Shown here: piece after piece, positions 1-7,256 of the stretch
Layout: every line of letters begins with the position of its first letter
Position numbering within the stretch: the stretch's first letter is position 1
Assembly (NCBI GenBank): GCA_005791325.1
Contig: SXXA01000049.1
Location: 1-9,500, forward strand
Direction: 5' to 3'
DNA length: 9,500 nucleotides
Origin: Actinomycetota bacterium
GTDB taxonomy: Bacteria; Margulisbacteria; Marinamargulisbacteria; SXXA01
The notes under the pieces: model-generated
Database searches by the model: none
Seen by the model: the letters and a program-made list of their open reading frames with translations, nothing else
Told to the model about the DNA's origin: nothing
Program-made: the position numbers and the translations under genes

Positions 1-945
1 CAAACTGTCCTACACCCTGGGGACGGGGATGCCGTCATTGTTGCCCCATTGGCTGGGTGCCAAACCGGCGTTGTATGTAGCATGGATTCCAACCTGTATG
101 GGGAATTGGATCCTTACACCTGTGGGGCTTATGCCGTTGCAGAAGCCATTCGAAATGTGGTCTCCGTGGGTGGCGAACCGTTGGCCATTACCGATTGTTT
201 AAATTATGGTAGCCCAGAAAATCCAACCCACTTTTTTGATTTTGTTGAAGGGGTCAAAGGAATCGCCGACGCCGCCAATGGTCTGAGATGGAACCCATCG
301 GAACCATTACCGGTTATTTCTGGAAATGTCAGCTTGTACAATGAATCCCACCAAGGCCAGAGTGTCATCCCGTCACCGGTAATTGTGGTCATCGGTCGCA
401 TCCATACCATCCAACAAGCCGTTGGTCTTCAAGTATTTGCACCCCATCTATCCCTCATTCGGGTGGGGGCCCCCTACCTTGAAATGGGAGGCACACAATG
501 GGCTAGCTTGTCCAAAATCTCCCCTGCCACACCACCCCAAGTGCGATTCGAGGAAGAATCCGCCGCGAATCGTGCCGTTCATCAGCTCATACAAGCCGGC
601 CAAATCGTAGCCTGCCATGATATATCAGGGGGTGGCGCCATCGGGGCCATCATCGAGATGCTCATTGGGTCACGGGGAAACCCCAGCGTTGGGGCTACCC
701 TCACGATTCAGGGCGATCCCATTGCCGCCTTGTACTCCGAAAATGGTGGGTATATTGTGGCGGTATCCAACCCAGACTCCGTATTAAACACCCTTCACAA
801 CGCCCACGTCCCTGCCCTACTTTCAGGTCATACAACCACGGATCATACCTTAACCATCAATGGTTTAGCCGATCCCATTTCAATTCCTTTGTCGGATATT
901 GTGGCCTCTTATCAACCTACATTAACGGCGGTGATTTCCTCATGA
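1..945 (+). CDS. purL: Phosphoribosylformylglycinamidine synthase subunit PurL, C-terminal part (5' end outside window)
   Basis: The frame is open from base 1, so the N-terminal part lies upstream; 314 residues are visible of a protein that in the small-PurL family is about 730-740 long. PurL makes FGAM from FGAR, ATP and an ammonia source in cytosolic de novo purine synthesis, working with PurQ and PurS where the short form is used. Recognisable family blocks are DPYTCGAYAVAEAIRNV, then the PLAITDCLNYGSPENP block (codons near 181-230), the SGNVSLYNES block near 330-350, the C-terminal HDISGGGAIGAIIEM block near 613-660, and LYSENGG near 730. These correspond to the second AIR-synthase-like half. 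The usual HD-x-S-D/E-G-G motif reads HDISGGG here, a mild departure. The TGA at 943-945 overlaps the ATG of the next gene. No glutaminase domain follows, consistent with a separate PurQ. Confidence 0.95.
   Translation, partial: QTVLHPGDGDAVIVAPLAGCQTGVVCSMDSNLYGELDPYTCGAYAVAEAIRNVVSVGGEPLAITDCLNYGSPENPTHFFDFVEGVKGIADAANGLRWNPSEPLPVISGNVSLYNESHQGQSVIPSPVIVVIGRIHTIQQAVGLQVFAPHLSLIRVGAPYLEMGGTQWASLSKISPATPPQVRFEEESAANRAVHQLIQAGQIVACHDISGGGAIGAIIEMLIGSRGNPSVGATLTIQGDPIAALYSENGGYIVAVSNPDSVLNTLHNAHVPALLSGHTTTDHTLTINGLADPISIPLSDIVASYQPTLTAVISS
927..934 (+). promoter_or_regulatory. Ribosome binding site for the secreted protein gene at 942
   Basis: GGCGGTGA, one mismatch from the anti-SD complement GGAGGTGA, lies inside the end of purL with a 7-base spacer to the ATG at 942. 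It supports this start and suggests that the overlapping gene can load ribosomes itself as well as by coupling to purL. Confidence 0.6.
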
Positions 946-1898
946 TTTATACATTGATTCTATCTTTATTGGTCTACCCATCGGTTGCCGTCATGGCCGC
1001 CTCATTAACACCCACCCCATCCACTGCCCCCAAACCATCCCCTGCACCAATCAAACGTGTGATTCCAGAATCGGAAGTTCGTTATTTTAACGCATTGCAA
1101 CTGGAACAACTCAAATTATTTGGACAAGCCAAAGTGATTTATTCCGATCAAGTCAAATCTTTTATTAAACAAGCCGAAGGCAGCCGTGCCAAAGATACCC
1201 TCATTCCACACTTACCCTTGGTTATTAGTGCCGCGTATCGCTTGTCCATCGTCAACGCTAGGGACAATTATTATCAGGTTCACCCCTTGGTTCATCAAAT
1301 GGATTCGTTTCAAGATGTTCAACAACAATTGGATCAACTCATTCAATTATTGGGTGAAATGCGACGTCATTATTCCCATGTGATTCCCCGACAACAATAT
1401 GAAAGCTTGTTTTTTGCACGGGCTTACAATCGATTGGCATGGGCCAATAAATTGCTGGTGGCCACCGCTTGGAAGCATTATATTGTATATCCACCATCTG
1501 ATATTCTTTCAATGGTTGACATGGCCATATCCGATTTGGATCAACTGTTGCAATTTCAAGAGTTTCCCCCAAGCTTATCCGAATTTTCCGGCGACCCCCA
1601 ATCGGTGTTAATCGATCGTTTTCAAGATCGATTTTCCCCCCTGTCAAAAGAAGGTGGCATGTATAAAACCTATTCCCTTTCCAACGGCGAAGATGATCCC
1701 GCCAAATTGAGTCGTTTACTTGCCAAACGAACCATCAACCAAGTGTATGCCACATTGGCCTTATACCGTTCAAGCAACACAAAGGTAATTTTGGAAGCTG
1801 CAAAACAACATTATACCCTCGACAAAATGTTATCTGAATCCAACCAGCCAACCTTTAAATTAATGGGTGATTTGGTGCAAACGATTGGGGTTCTATAA
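942..1898 (+). CDS. Secreted helical protein of unknown function
   Basis: I do not recognise this 318-residue protein. Residues 4-19 form a hydrophobic signal-peptide core (TLILSLLVYPSVAVMA) with an A-x-A-like cleavage region around residues 17-21. The n-region (MIY) carries no basic residue, which is unusual. There is no lipobox cysteine, so it is not an obvious lipoprotein. Residues 22-36 are a Pro/Thr/Ser linker, often seen between an export signal or anchor and a folded domain. The rest looks almost wholly alpha-helical. Residues 43-74 (starting PESEVRYFNALQLEQL, with GQAKVIYSDQV) resemble the first helix pair of a TPR-type repeat, and a Gln/Leu-rich segment (QDVQQQLDQLIQLLGEM) follows around residue 125-140. 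No catalytic motif is visible. It overlaps purL by 4 bases and is followed 20 bases later by recG, but neither neighbour suggests a role. A helical scaffold or solenoid outside the membrane is inference only. Confidence 0.8.
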   Translation: MIYTLILSLLVYPSVAVMAASLTPTPSTAPKPSPAPIKRVIPESEVRYFNALQLEQLKLFGQAKVIYSDQVKSFIKQAEGSRAKDTLIPHLPLVISAAYRLSIVNARDNYYQVHPLVHQMDSFQDVQQQLDQLIQLLGEMRRHYSHVIPRQQYESLFFARAYNRLAWANKLLVATAWKHYIVYPPSDILSMVDMAISDLDQLLQFQEFPPSLSEFSGDPQSVLIDRFQDRFSPLSKEGGMYKTYSLSNGEDDPAKLSRLLAKRTINQVYATLALYRSSNTKVILEAAKQHYTLDKMLSESNQPTFKLMGDLVQTIGVL

Positions 1899-1899
1899 T
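1872..1899 (+). promoter_or_regulatory. Possible promoter before recG
   Basis: A perfect TATAAT at 1894-1899 overlaps the stop codon of the preceding gene. The best partner upstream is TTGGTG at 1872-1877 (3 of 6 matches to TTGACA) with a 16-base spacer. Initiation would be expected near 1906, leaving a leader of only about 13 bases that barely includes the ribosome binding site. The box could therefore be fortuitous in this A/T-rich spot. Confidence 0.28.
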
Positions 1900-1904
1900 A
1901 CCGT

Positions 1905-1911
1905 AAGGGGG
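1905..1911 (+). promoter_or_regulatory. Ribosome binding site of recG
   Basis: AAGGGGG lies 7 bases before the ATG at 1919. It decides the start: the nearer ATG at 1915 runs into a stop after five codons, whereas 1919 opens the long frame. The G-run also forms one arm of a 5-base inverted repeat (ATACC 1898-1902 / GGTAT 1910-1914). Confidence 0.6.
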
Positions 1912-1918
1912 TATATGA

Positions 1919-3997
1919 ATGAATTTGCGTGATTGGAATACCCCCATCTATCCCCATCGAATGACCACCCCCACCTTGGCCCAACGATTGGCCAAATTGG
2001 GCATTGGCACATGGGCTGAATTGGGCACCTTGGTGCCGCGAACTTATCAAGACCGATCATCCCTACCCCCCATTATTCGATTGCCAGACGATGGACCAGC
2101 GGTCATTACGGGTCGGATTATGGTCGTGAATGACGACATGTCCAAACACCGGGTTCATTTGTTAAAAGTCACCGTTGCCGATCACACCGGACCCATTGAT
2201 GTGGTATTTTTTAATCAAGCTTACCTCAAACCCATTCTAAAAATTGGCTTAGAAGTGGTCATTACTGGCAAATTAGAACGAAACCCCTATACACATATCA
2301 AACAACTATTGGCCACTGAATTGGATGTCATCCGTTCCGTAAAAGACCGCGAACAACTGTTGGGGTGTATTGTTCCCATCTATCCGCTAACAGCCGGTTT
2401 GTATCAATCCAAAATTCGATCCCTTATTCAATATGCACTGGATACCATGGTGCCACATGTTCCAGATTTTTTACCCCCCAGCATCCGGGAACGCTTAAAC
2501 ATCATGCCCCTCTCCATGGCCATTCACACCATTCATCGCCCCAACACCATGGAGGCCCCTGTTCACGCTAGAATGAGGTTGGTATTTGATGAATTCTTAC
2601 GCTATCAATTATCCCTTTTAAAACGTCGTCATGAATTTAAACGATTGCCCACCCCATGTTTGTTGACCCCCCAATCTGACCTGCATGATCGGTATATCCA
2701 ACAGCTACCCTACACCCTTACCAACGCCCAATGGCAATCCATTTACGATATTCAACGGGATGTGACATCCGGTATCGCCATGAATCGGTTGATTCAAGGT
2801 GATGTCGGAAGTGGTAAAACCGATGTGATTGTCATGGCCATATTAATGGCGATTTCAGCTGGGTATTCGGCCGTATTAATGGCCCCAACGGATGTATTGG
2901 CCAGTCAACATTACCACAAATTATCCCATGCATTATCGGCCATTGGGGTCGATACCGTTTTATTAAAAGGTTCACTCAAAACCAAGGCCAAACGGGATAC
3001 ATTAACCCGATTAAAAAGCCCACAACCCGTGGTTGCAATTGGCACCCATTCCCTCATTCAAGACCCTGTTGATATTCACCAAGTGGGGTTGGTGGTAATT
3101 GATGAACAACATCGATTTGGGGTACAACAACGCATTCGCTTAGCCCAAAAAGGAAATACCCCCCACTGTTTGTATACCACCGCCACGCCCATTCCTCGAA
3201 CATTTATGCTCACCATTTATGGTGAATTGGAAAAAAGTATCATTTCAGAAATGCCACCGGGACGGATTCCCGCCACCACCATCCGCATGCGAATGTCCCA
3301 ACTGGATGAGGTCATTAGCATCATGTCGGAGCGATTACAACAGGGCCAACAAGTGTATGTGGTTTACCCATTAATCGAAGCATCCAGCAAATTGGATTTG
3401 GCATCTGCCATTGAAGGCCATGCCGATATACAATCGAGGCTACCCCAGCATCAAGTGGGGTTGTTGCATGGCAAATTACCCGTCGCCGATAAAGACCGAA
3501 TCATGTCCCAATTTAAGCAGGGGGAAATGGGGGTACTGGTCAGCACCACGGTAATTGAAGTGGGGGTAGACGTACCCAATGCCACCATGATGGTGATTAT
3601 GAATGCGGAACGATTTGGGTTGTCCCAACTGCACCAATTACGGGGAAGAATTGGGCGGGGTGTCTTGCAATCCACTTGCATATTGGTGGCCGATCGCTTA
3701 TCTGATATTTCGAAAAAACGCTTGGATGCCATGGTACATACTAACAATGGCTTTGAACTTGCCGAGTTGGACTTAAAACTAAGGGGACCGGGTGAGGTTT
3801 TGGGGGTTCGTCAATCGGGATTACCCCAATTTAGGGTAGCCGATTTGGTAAAAGATGAACCCTTATTGGTTTTGGCCAGAAAAGTAGGCATTAAAATGAT
3901 AGAGACCGACCCCACATTACAACACCCTTCATTCGTGGCCTTACGAGAATGGGTTGATTCGGCAGATTATGTCAGTGAATCGGGGCACCTCAATTGA
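1919..3997 (+). CDS. recG: ATP-dependent DNA helicase RecG
   Basis: RecG is a superfamily 2 DNA translocase that regresses stalled replication forks and remodels branched DNA intermediates. At 692 residues the length matches the family (E. coli about 693). An N-terminal wedge/OB-fold region covers roughly residues 45-150, including AVITGRIMVV and VVITGKLERNPY. The helicase core contains Walker A GDVGSGKT (294-301, Lys300), motif II DEQHRFG (395-401), motif III TTATPIPRT (420-428) and motif VI HQLRGRIGRG (572-581). The C-terminal RecG wedge-binding region carries the ELDLKLRGPGEVLG block. All catalytic residues are intact. The helix-hairpin-helix-like start seen in many RecGs (a G-x-G-P before the lysine-rich helix) is replaced by TTPTLAQRLAKLGI. 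The gene heads a run of 4-base-overlapping genes; its TGA overlaps the TTG start of rsmD. Confidence 0.97.
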   Translation: MNLRDWNTPIYPHRMTTPTLAQRLAKLGIGTWAELGTLVPRTYQDRSSLPPIIRLPDDGPAVITGRIMVVNDDMSKHRVHLLKVTVADHTGPIDVVFFNQAYLKPILKIGLEVVITGKLERNPYTHIKQLLATELDVIRSVKDREQLLGCIVPIYPLTAGLYQSKIRSLIQYALDTMVPHVPDFLPPSIRERLNIMPLSMAIHTIHRPNTMEAPVHARMRLVFDEFLRYQLSLLKRRHEFKRLPTPCLLTPQSDLHDRYIQQLPYTLTNAQWQSIYDIQRDVTSGIAMNRLIQGDVGSGKTDVIVMAILMAISAGYSAVLMAPTDVLASQHYHKLSHALSAIGVDTVLLKGSLKTKAKRDTLTRLKSPQPVVAIGTHSLIQDPVDIHQVGLVVIDEQHRFGVQQRIRLAQKGNTPHCLYTTATPIPRTFMLTIYGELEKSIISEMPPGRIPATTIRMRMSQLDEVISIMSERLQQGQQVYVVYPLIEASSKLDLASAIEGHADIQSRLPQHQVGLLHGKLPVADKDRIMSQFKQGEMGVLVSTTVIEVGVDVPNATMMVIMNAERFGLSQLHQLRGRIGRGVLQSTCILVADRLSDISKKRLDAMVHTNNGFELAELDLKLRGPGEVLGVRQSGLPQFRVADLVKDEPLLVLARKVGIKMIETDPTLQHPSFVALREWVDSADYVSESGHLN

Positions 3998-4548
3998 GAA
4001 TTGTGGGTGGTGAGTTACGTGGATTCCCCATTCATTTCCCCGATGATCGTCGCATTCGTCCAACGCAAGACAAACTACGACAAGCGGTTTTTAACGTATT
4101 GGGCCCCTTACAAAACATCACCTTCCTTGACTTATTTTCAGGTACGGGGGCCGTGGGATTTGAAGCCTTTTCAAGGGGGGCCCATCGGGTTGTATTGGTA
4201 GATCAGGTGACAAAATGGATTCAAAAAAATCATGAGGGAATCCGGCAGCGATTGGTACAAGCCAGTCGGGATCAGGAATTTGCCAATGCGGTTCATATTA
4301 TGACGGGTGATGCCCATCAAATTCTACCTGAAGTAGGTACCATGGATATTATCTATCTTGACCCACCATGGACCCACTTGCCATACTTTGACACCATGTT
4401 ACGTATGATTCATGAGTATGGGATCCTTTCCCCCAATGGACGGGTGGTTATTGAACACCCCCCAACCATCACCATCAACCCTTGGGGGTTGGTGCCGTTT
4501 TTTGGTCGGGTGTATGGCAATACGGCCATTACCATGGTGAAACCATGA
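3994..4548 (+). CDS. rsmD: 16S rRNA (guanine(966)-N2)-methyltransferase RsmD
   Basis: RsmD is the class I SAM-dependent enzyme that methylates N2 of G966 in 16S rRNA of the 30S subunit. The 184-residue product starts MRIVGGELRG, which matches the conserved N-terminus and supports the TTG at 3994 as the true start even though it is a rare codon. RIRPTQDKLRQAVFNVL (21-36) is the conserved substrate-side block. FLDLFSGTGAVGFEAFSRGA (44-63) is the SAM-binding motif I. DIIYLDPPW (about 118-126) is the catalytic D-P-P-aromatic motif, with Trp where Tyr or Phe is more usual. It overlaps recG by 4 bases (TTGA) and coaD by 4 bases (ATGA). The recG-rsmD-coaD order is widely conserved in Gram-positive-type genomes, so placement agrees with function. 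Confidence 0.95.
   Translation: MRIVGGELRGFPIHFPDDRRIRPTQDKLRQAVFNVLGPLQNITFLDLFSGTGAVGFEAFSRGAHRVVLVDQVTKWIQKNHEGIRQRLVQASRDQEFANAVHIMTGDAHQILPEVGTMDIIYLDPPWTHLPYFDTMLRMIHEYGILSPNGRVVIEHPPTITINPWGLVPFFGRVYGNTAITMVKP
4536..4540 (+). promoter_or_regulatory. Ribosome binding site of coaD
   Basis: GGTGA sits 4 bases before the ATG at 4545. It supports that start over in-frame codons further upstream (for example 4482), which would add residues unlike any CoaD N-terminus. Confidence 0.5.
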
Positions 4549-5018
4549 CCCAAGTATTATACCCCGGTAGTTTTGACCCCATTACTTACGGTCATTTGGA
4601 TGTGATTACCCGTGCCTGTCGTTTGTTTGACCATGTGCATATTGGGGTCATTCACAATCCGGCCAAAACCCCCATTTTTAGTTTAGAGGAACGGGTCGCC
4701 ATGATTCGGGGGGAATTATCATCGAACCCGCACATTACCATTCATTCCTACACAGGATTATTGGTTAATCTAGCCAGTCAATTGGGGGTATCTGCCATCG
4801 TGAGGGGCTTGCGTGCCATTTCGGATTTTGAATTTGAATTTCAATTATCATTGACGAATCGGCAATTACAGCCCAATCTTGAAACCGTATTATTAATGAC
4901 CGATTCCAATTACTCCTACATTAGTTCAACAGCCATTAAACAGATTGCAATGTACGGAGGGGATGTGTCATCGTTTGTACCGCCCCGTGTAGCCATAAAA
5001 TTAAAGGAACGATTATGA
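4545..5018 (+). CDS. coaD: Pantetheine-phosphate adenylyltransferase (PPAT, CoaD)
   Basis: CoaD transfers AMP from ATP to 4'-phosphopantetheine, giving dephospho-CoA and pyrophosphate, the penultimate step of CoA synthesis in the cytosol. The 157-residue length fits the bacterial family (about 160). The nucleotidyltransferase signature PGSFDPITYGHLDVI begins at residue 7, with the T/H-x-G-H element TYGH at 14-17. The substrate-binding IVRGLRAISDFEFE block follows mid-protein (residues 85-98). YSYISSTAIK (123-132) is the second nucleotide-binding motif, with the ISS-T/S-x-x-K pattern. Start 4545 was chosen because MTQVLYPGSFDP matches the family's N-terminus and a GGTGA precedes it. It overlaps rsmD and the next gene by 4 bases each (ATGA in both cases), so all three are probably translated in a coupled manner. 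Confidence 0.96.
   Translation: MTQVLYPGSFDPITYGHLDVITRACRLFDHVHIGVIHNPAKTPIFSLEERVAMIRGELSSNPHITIHSYTGLLVNLASQLGVSAIVRGLRAISDFEFEFQLSLTNRQLQPNLETVLLMTDSNYSYISSTAIKQIAMYGGDVSSFVPPRVAIKLKERL
5003..5008 (+). promoter_or_regulatory. Ribosome binding site of the coiled-coil gene
   Basis: AAAGGA, within the last codons of coaD, has a 6-base spacer to the ATG at 5015. It is one of the clearer ribosome binding sites in the coupled run. Confidence 0.55.
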
Positions 5019-5431
5019 GTGAATTATTAGGCTTGATTGATTCGATTGAAGCAGCCGTCTTAGAAGGTAAAAAGGTACCTTTTTCAGAGAAAGTGGTATT
5101 GTATGAACGGCGATTGTTAACCTTATTGGATAAGTTAAGAATTGTGGTTAAAAACGATCCCTTATTAATTCGACGAAGTATTGAAACCACGCCCGTTCAA
5201 CACACGCCCTCTCCAACACCCGACACCCCCATTCATCCAGAGGTATTACGCCAAGCCGACGAAGAAAGTAGCCGGTTAAAACGTGCCACGGATGAATATG
5301 CTGATAATGTATTGGCCCACTTACAAATGGTGGTCACACGGGTTCAAAAAAACCTGATTAAATTGGAACAAAGTATTGAATCGGGTCGAGATCACTTATT
5401 AACCCAACGAAACGAGTTACCCCATTCGTGA
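5015..5431 (+). CDS. Small coiled-coil protein of the coaD-linked 'ATPase'/F0-b-like family
   Basis: A 138-residue soluble protein with no signal peptide or membrane segment. The N-terminal part (LLGLIDSIEAAVLEGKKVP, then a short charged helix to about residue 50) resembles, from memory, the small proteins next to coaD in Clostridia that databases name 'ATPase' or ATP-synthase-b-like. Those share an LLD-x-LE start, a VL(V)-x-EEEL-x-x-LLD-x-IR helix and an ADEYA-x-x-VL-x-x-L tail. Here the tail is ATDEYADNVLAHLQMVVTRV (about 92-111), followed by a charged helix to the C-terminus. A Pro/Thr-rich stretch (about 62-76, TTPVQHTPSPTPDTP) stands where relatives have a longer coiled coil. There is no Walker motif, so ATPase activity is not supported. 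The molecular role is unknown; a structural or DivIVA-like scaffold is only a guess. The gene overlaps coaD (ATGA) and rph (GTGA). Confidence 0.8.
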   Translation: MSELLGLIDSIEAAVLEGKKVPFSEKVVLYERRLLTLLDKLRIVVKNDPLLIRRSIETTPVQHTPSPTPDTPIHPEVLRQADEESSRLKRATDEYADNVLAHLQMVVTRVQKNLIKLEQSIESGRDHLLTQRNELPHS

Positions 5432-6141
5432 GACCCGACCAGCGGGCCAACCATGCCCCTCGTACACTTGTTATTCACCCACACTACACCACCCATGCGT
5501 TGGGATCCGTGTTGGTTGAACTGGGTCATACCAAGGTTATTGTAACCGTAACCATGGAAGATCGGGTTCCACCATTTTGTAGGGGAACAAATGCTGGCTG
5601 GATGACCGCCGAATATGCGATGTTACCCGGTGCCACCCATCAGCGAAACCCTCGCGATAGCAGCAAAGGTCGCCCATCCGGCCGTTCCAGTGAAATTCAG
5701 CGCTTAATTGGGCGTGCGTTACGGCCCACACTGGATTTGTCGGTATTGGGTGAGCGAACGGTGATGATTGATTGTGATGTTATTCAAGCGGATGGGGGCA
5801 CCAGAACAGCCTCCATCACGGGGGCCATGGCGGCATTGCACTTGGCCTTTGGTAAATGGGAATTGGCCGGTTCCAATCGCCGATCACCCATTCGGGATTG
5901 GGTGGCGGCCATTAGTGTGGGTATTGTTGATGGGGAATGTCGGTGTGATTTGTGTTATGACGAAGATGCCAAAGCAAGTGTGGACATGAACGTGGTCATG
6001 AATGAAGCAGGTCATTTAATTGAATTACAAGGAACCGCTGAATCGTCTCCATTTAGTGAAACCGAATTGGGGCATATGATTGGCATGGCACGGGCATCCA
6101 TTTTACCGATGATCCACCGCATCAAACAACTTCCCTTGTGA
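5428..6141 (+). CDS. rph: Ribonuclease PH
   Basis: RNase PH is a phosphorolytic 3'-5' exoribonuclease that trims tRNA precursors and other RNA 3' ends, using phosphate to release nucleoside diphosphates; it normally forms a ring-shaped hexamer. The 237-residue product begins MRPDQR like the family. It carries GWMTAEYAMLPGAT (57-70), GRPSGRSSEIQRLIGR with Arg86 (81-96), the phosphate-binding segment CDVIQADGGTRTASITG (116-132, Gly124-Thr125-Arg126), and the acidic metal-site region DEDAKASVDMN (178-188, Asp180 and Asp186), then QGTAE. All key residues are present, so it should be active. The GTG at 5428 overlaps the preceding stop (GTGA) and has no clear ribosome binding site, which points to coupled translation. 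An unusual CRCDLC cluster (Cys171, 173, 176) precedes the metal residues. Confidence 0.96.
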   Translation: MRPDQRANHAPRTLVIHPHYTTHALGSVLVELGHTKVIVTVTMEDRVPPFCRGTNAGWMTAEYAMLPGATHQRNPRDSSKGRPSGRSSEIQRLIGRALRPTLDLSVLGERTVMIDCDVIQADGGTRTASITGAMAALHLAFGKWELAGSNRRSPIRDWVAAISVGIVDGECRCDLCYDEDAKASVDMNVVMNEAGHLIELQGTAESSPFSETELGHMIGMARASILPMIHRIKQLPL

Positions 6142-7256
6142 TTAACCGGTCATTTCGATGGTGGTTCGTGGGGGTATTAATGGGCGTGGGGGCTACCATT
6201 GGGGTGGGATTTTCAAATGGAAGCGGCCTTGCACAACTGCAAAAAGTGCATTACACCATCCGTAATTTTTATATTGATCCGGTGGATGAAGACAAGTTAG
6301 AAACAGGTGCCATTACCGGATATTTGGCCTCACTTAATGACCCCTACACCCGTTATGTGGATGCGCCCACGTTTGCTGCAATGCAAAATCGGGTGTTGGG
6401 TGAATCGACGGGAGTGGGGCTTTACGTCATGCTGGTAAATGGGGCGGTACTGGTTGCAAGGGTCATTCCCCATTCATCCGCAGCCAAAGCCGGTATGATG
6501 GTTGGAGACCAGATCATGGGAATTAATCGAACAACGGTCAAGGGGTTGTCCGTGGGGCAGGTCCACACCCTGTTAAAGGGTTCAGCTGGTTCGGTGGTAA
6601 CAATTGAATATGCCCGAAAGGGACGATTATCCACCCTTCAATTGGATCGAATGCCCATGACACAAATGGCCACGATTGGGGTAACCCGGGTTGGTACCAT
6701 TGGGGTAATGAGCATTCCCACATTCGAAAGCAGTGGGGTTCCAGATGAATTCAAAAAAAAATTACAAGCATTATTGGATACCCCCATTACCGGATTGGTA
6801 ATTGATGTACGATTTAATGGGGGTGGGTTATTGTCTGGGGCTATTAAGGTAGCGAGTTTATTGTTACCGGATACGTGTGTGGTCAAAATCACCGATCGAT
6901 ATGGGGTCACCAAAGAAGAATGGACCGTTCAAAAACCCCTCACAACCCAATTACCATTGGTCGTATTGGTGAATTCACAAACCGCATCAGCGGCTGAAGT
7001 ATTCGCTGCAGCCATTCAAGATCACCAACGGGGTACCATTATGGGACAACACACGTATGGTAAAACGGCTATACAAAAGGTGTTACCATTGGGTGATGGC
7101 TCAGGTTTGATTTATACCAATGCCCGATACCGATCCCCCAAAGGACGCGACATTTCCAAACAAGGCATTAAGGTTGATCGTATGATTCCGATCCCAACCA
7201 AAGACTTGGGTAAAGATACAGGCCTACAAATGGCCATATCATGGCTTGGCGGTTAG
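6138..7256 (+). CDS. S41-family carboxyl-terminal processing protease (CtpA/Prc-like)
   Basis: A 372-residue membrane-anchored or exported serine protease of the C-terminal processing type. Residues about 8-25 form one hydrophobic segment after a basic start (MINRSFRWW), serving as signal anchor. A helical N-terminal region with YIDPVDEDKL and LNDPYTRYVD blocks follows, then a PDZ domain (about 92-160, GVGLYVMLV through AAKAGMMVGDQIMGIN). The S41 catalytic core has the DVRFNGGGLL strand-turn near 224-234. The nucleophile is Ser284 in SQTASAAEVFAAA and the general base is Lys309 in TYGKT, 25 residues apart as in known Ctp enzymes. Such proteases act outside the cytoplasmic membrane on protein C-termini, often in envelope or sporulation signalling; the substrate here is unknown. 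The GTG start overlaps rph by 4 bases. It ends in tandem stops (TAG TAG, 7254-7259). Confidence 0.93.
   Translation: MINRSFRWWFVGVLMGVGATIGVGFSNGSGLAQLQKVHYTIRNFYIDPVDEDKLETGAITGYLASLNDPYTRYVDAPTFAAMQNRVLGESTGVGLYVMLVNGAVLVARVIPHSSAAKAGMMVGDQIMGINRTTVKGLSVGQVHTLLKGSAGSVVTIEYARKGRLSTLQLDRMPMTQMATIGVTRVGTIGVMSIPTFESSGVPDEFKKKLQALLDTPITGLVIDVRFNGGGLLSGAIKVASLLLPDTCVVKITDRYGVTKEEWTVQKPLTTQLPLVVLVNSQTASAAEVFAAAIQDHQRGTIMGQHTYGKTAIQKVLPLGDGSGLIYTNARYRSPKGRDISKQGIKVDRMIPIPTKDLGKDTGLQMAISWLGG

Noticed and set aside
942..1001. Lipoprotein signal
   Set aside because: No cysteine follows the hydrophobic core, so there is no lipobox.
1339..1647. Minus-strand open frame inside the secreted protein gene
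   Set aside because: No recognisable domain or ribosome binding site. The + frame has a signal peptide, a ribosome binding site and an overlap with purL, which explain the region better.
4482..4544. Upstream in-frame extension of coaD
   Set aside because: It lies wholly within rsmD, adds 21 residues unlike any CoaD N-terminus, and lacks the GGTGA spacing found before 4545.
5015..5431. True ATPase or ATP-synthase b subunit
   Set aside because: No Walker motif and no N-terminal membrane helix; neighbours are coaD and rph rather than atp genes.
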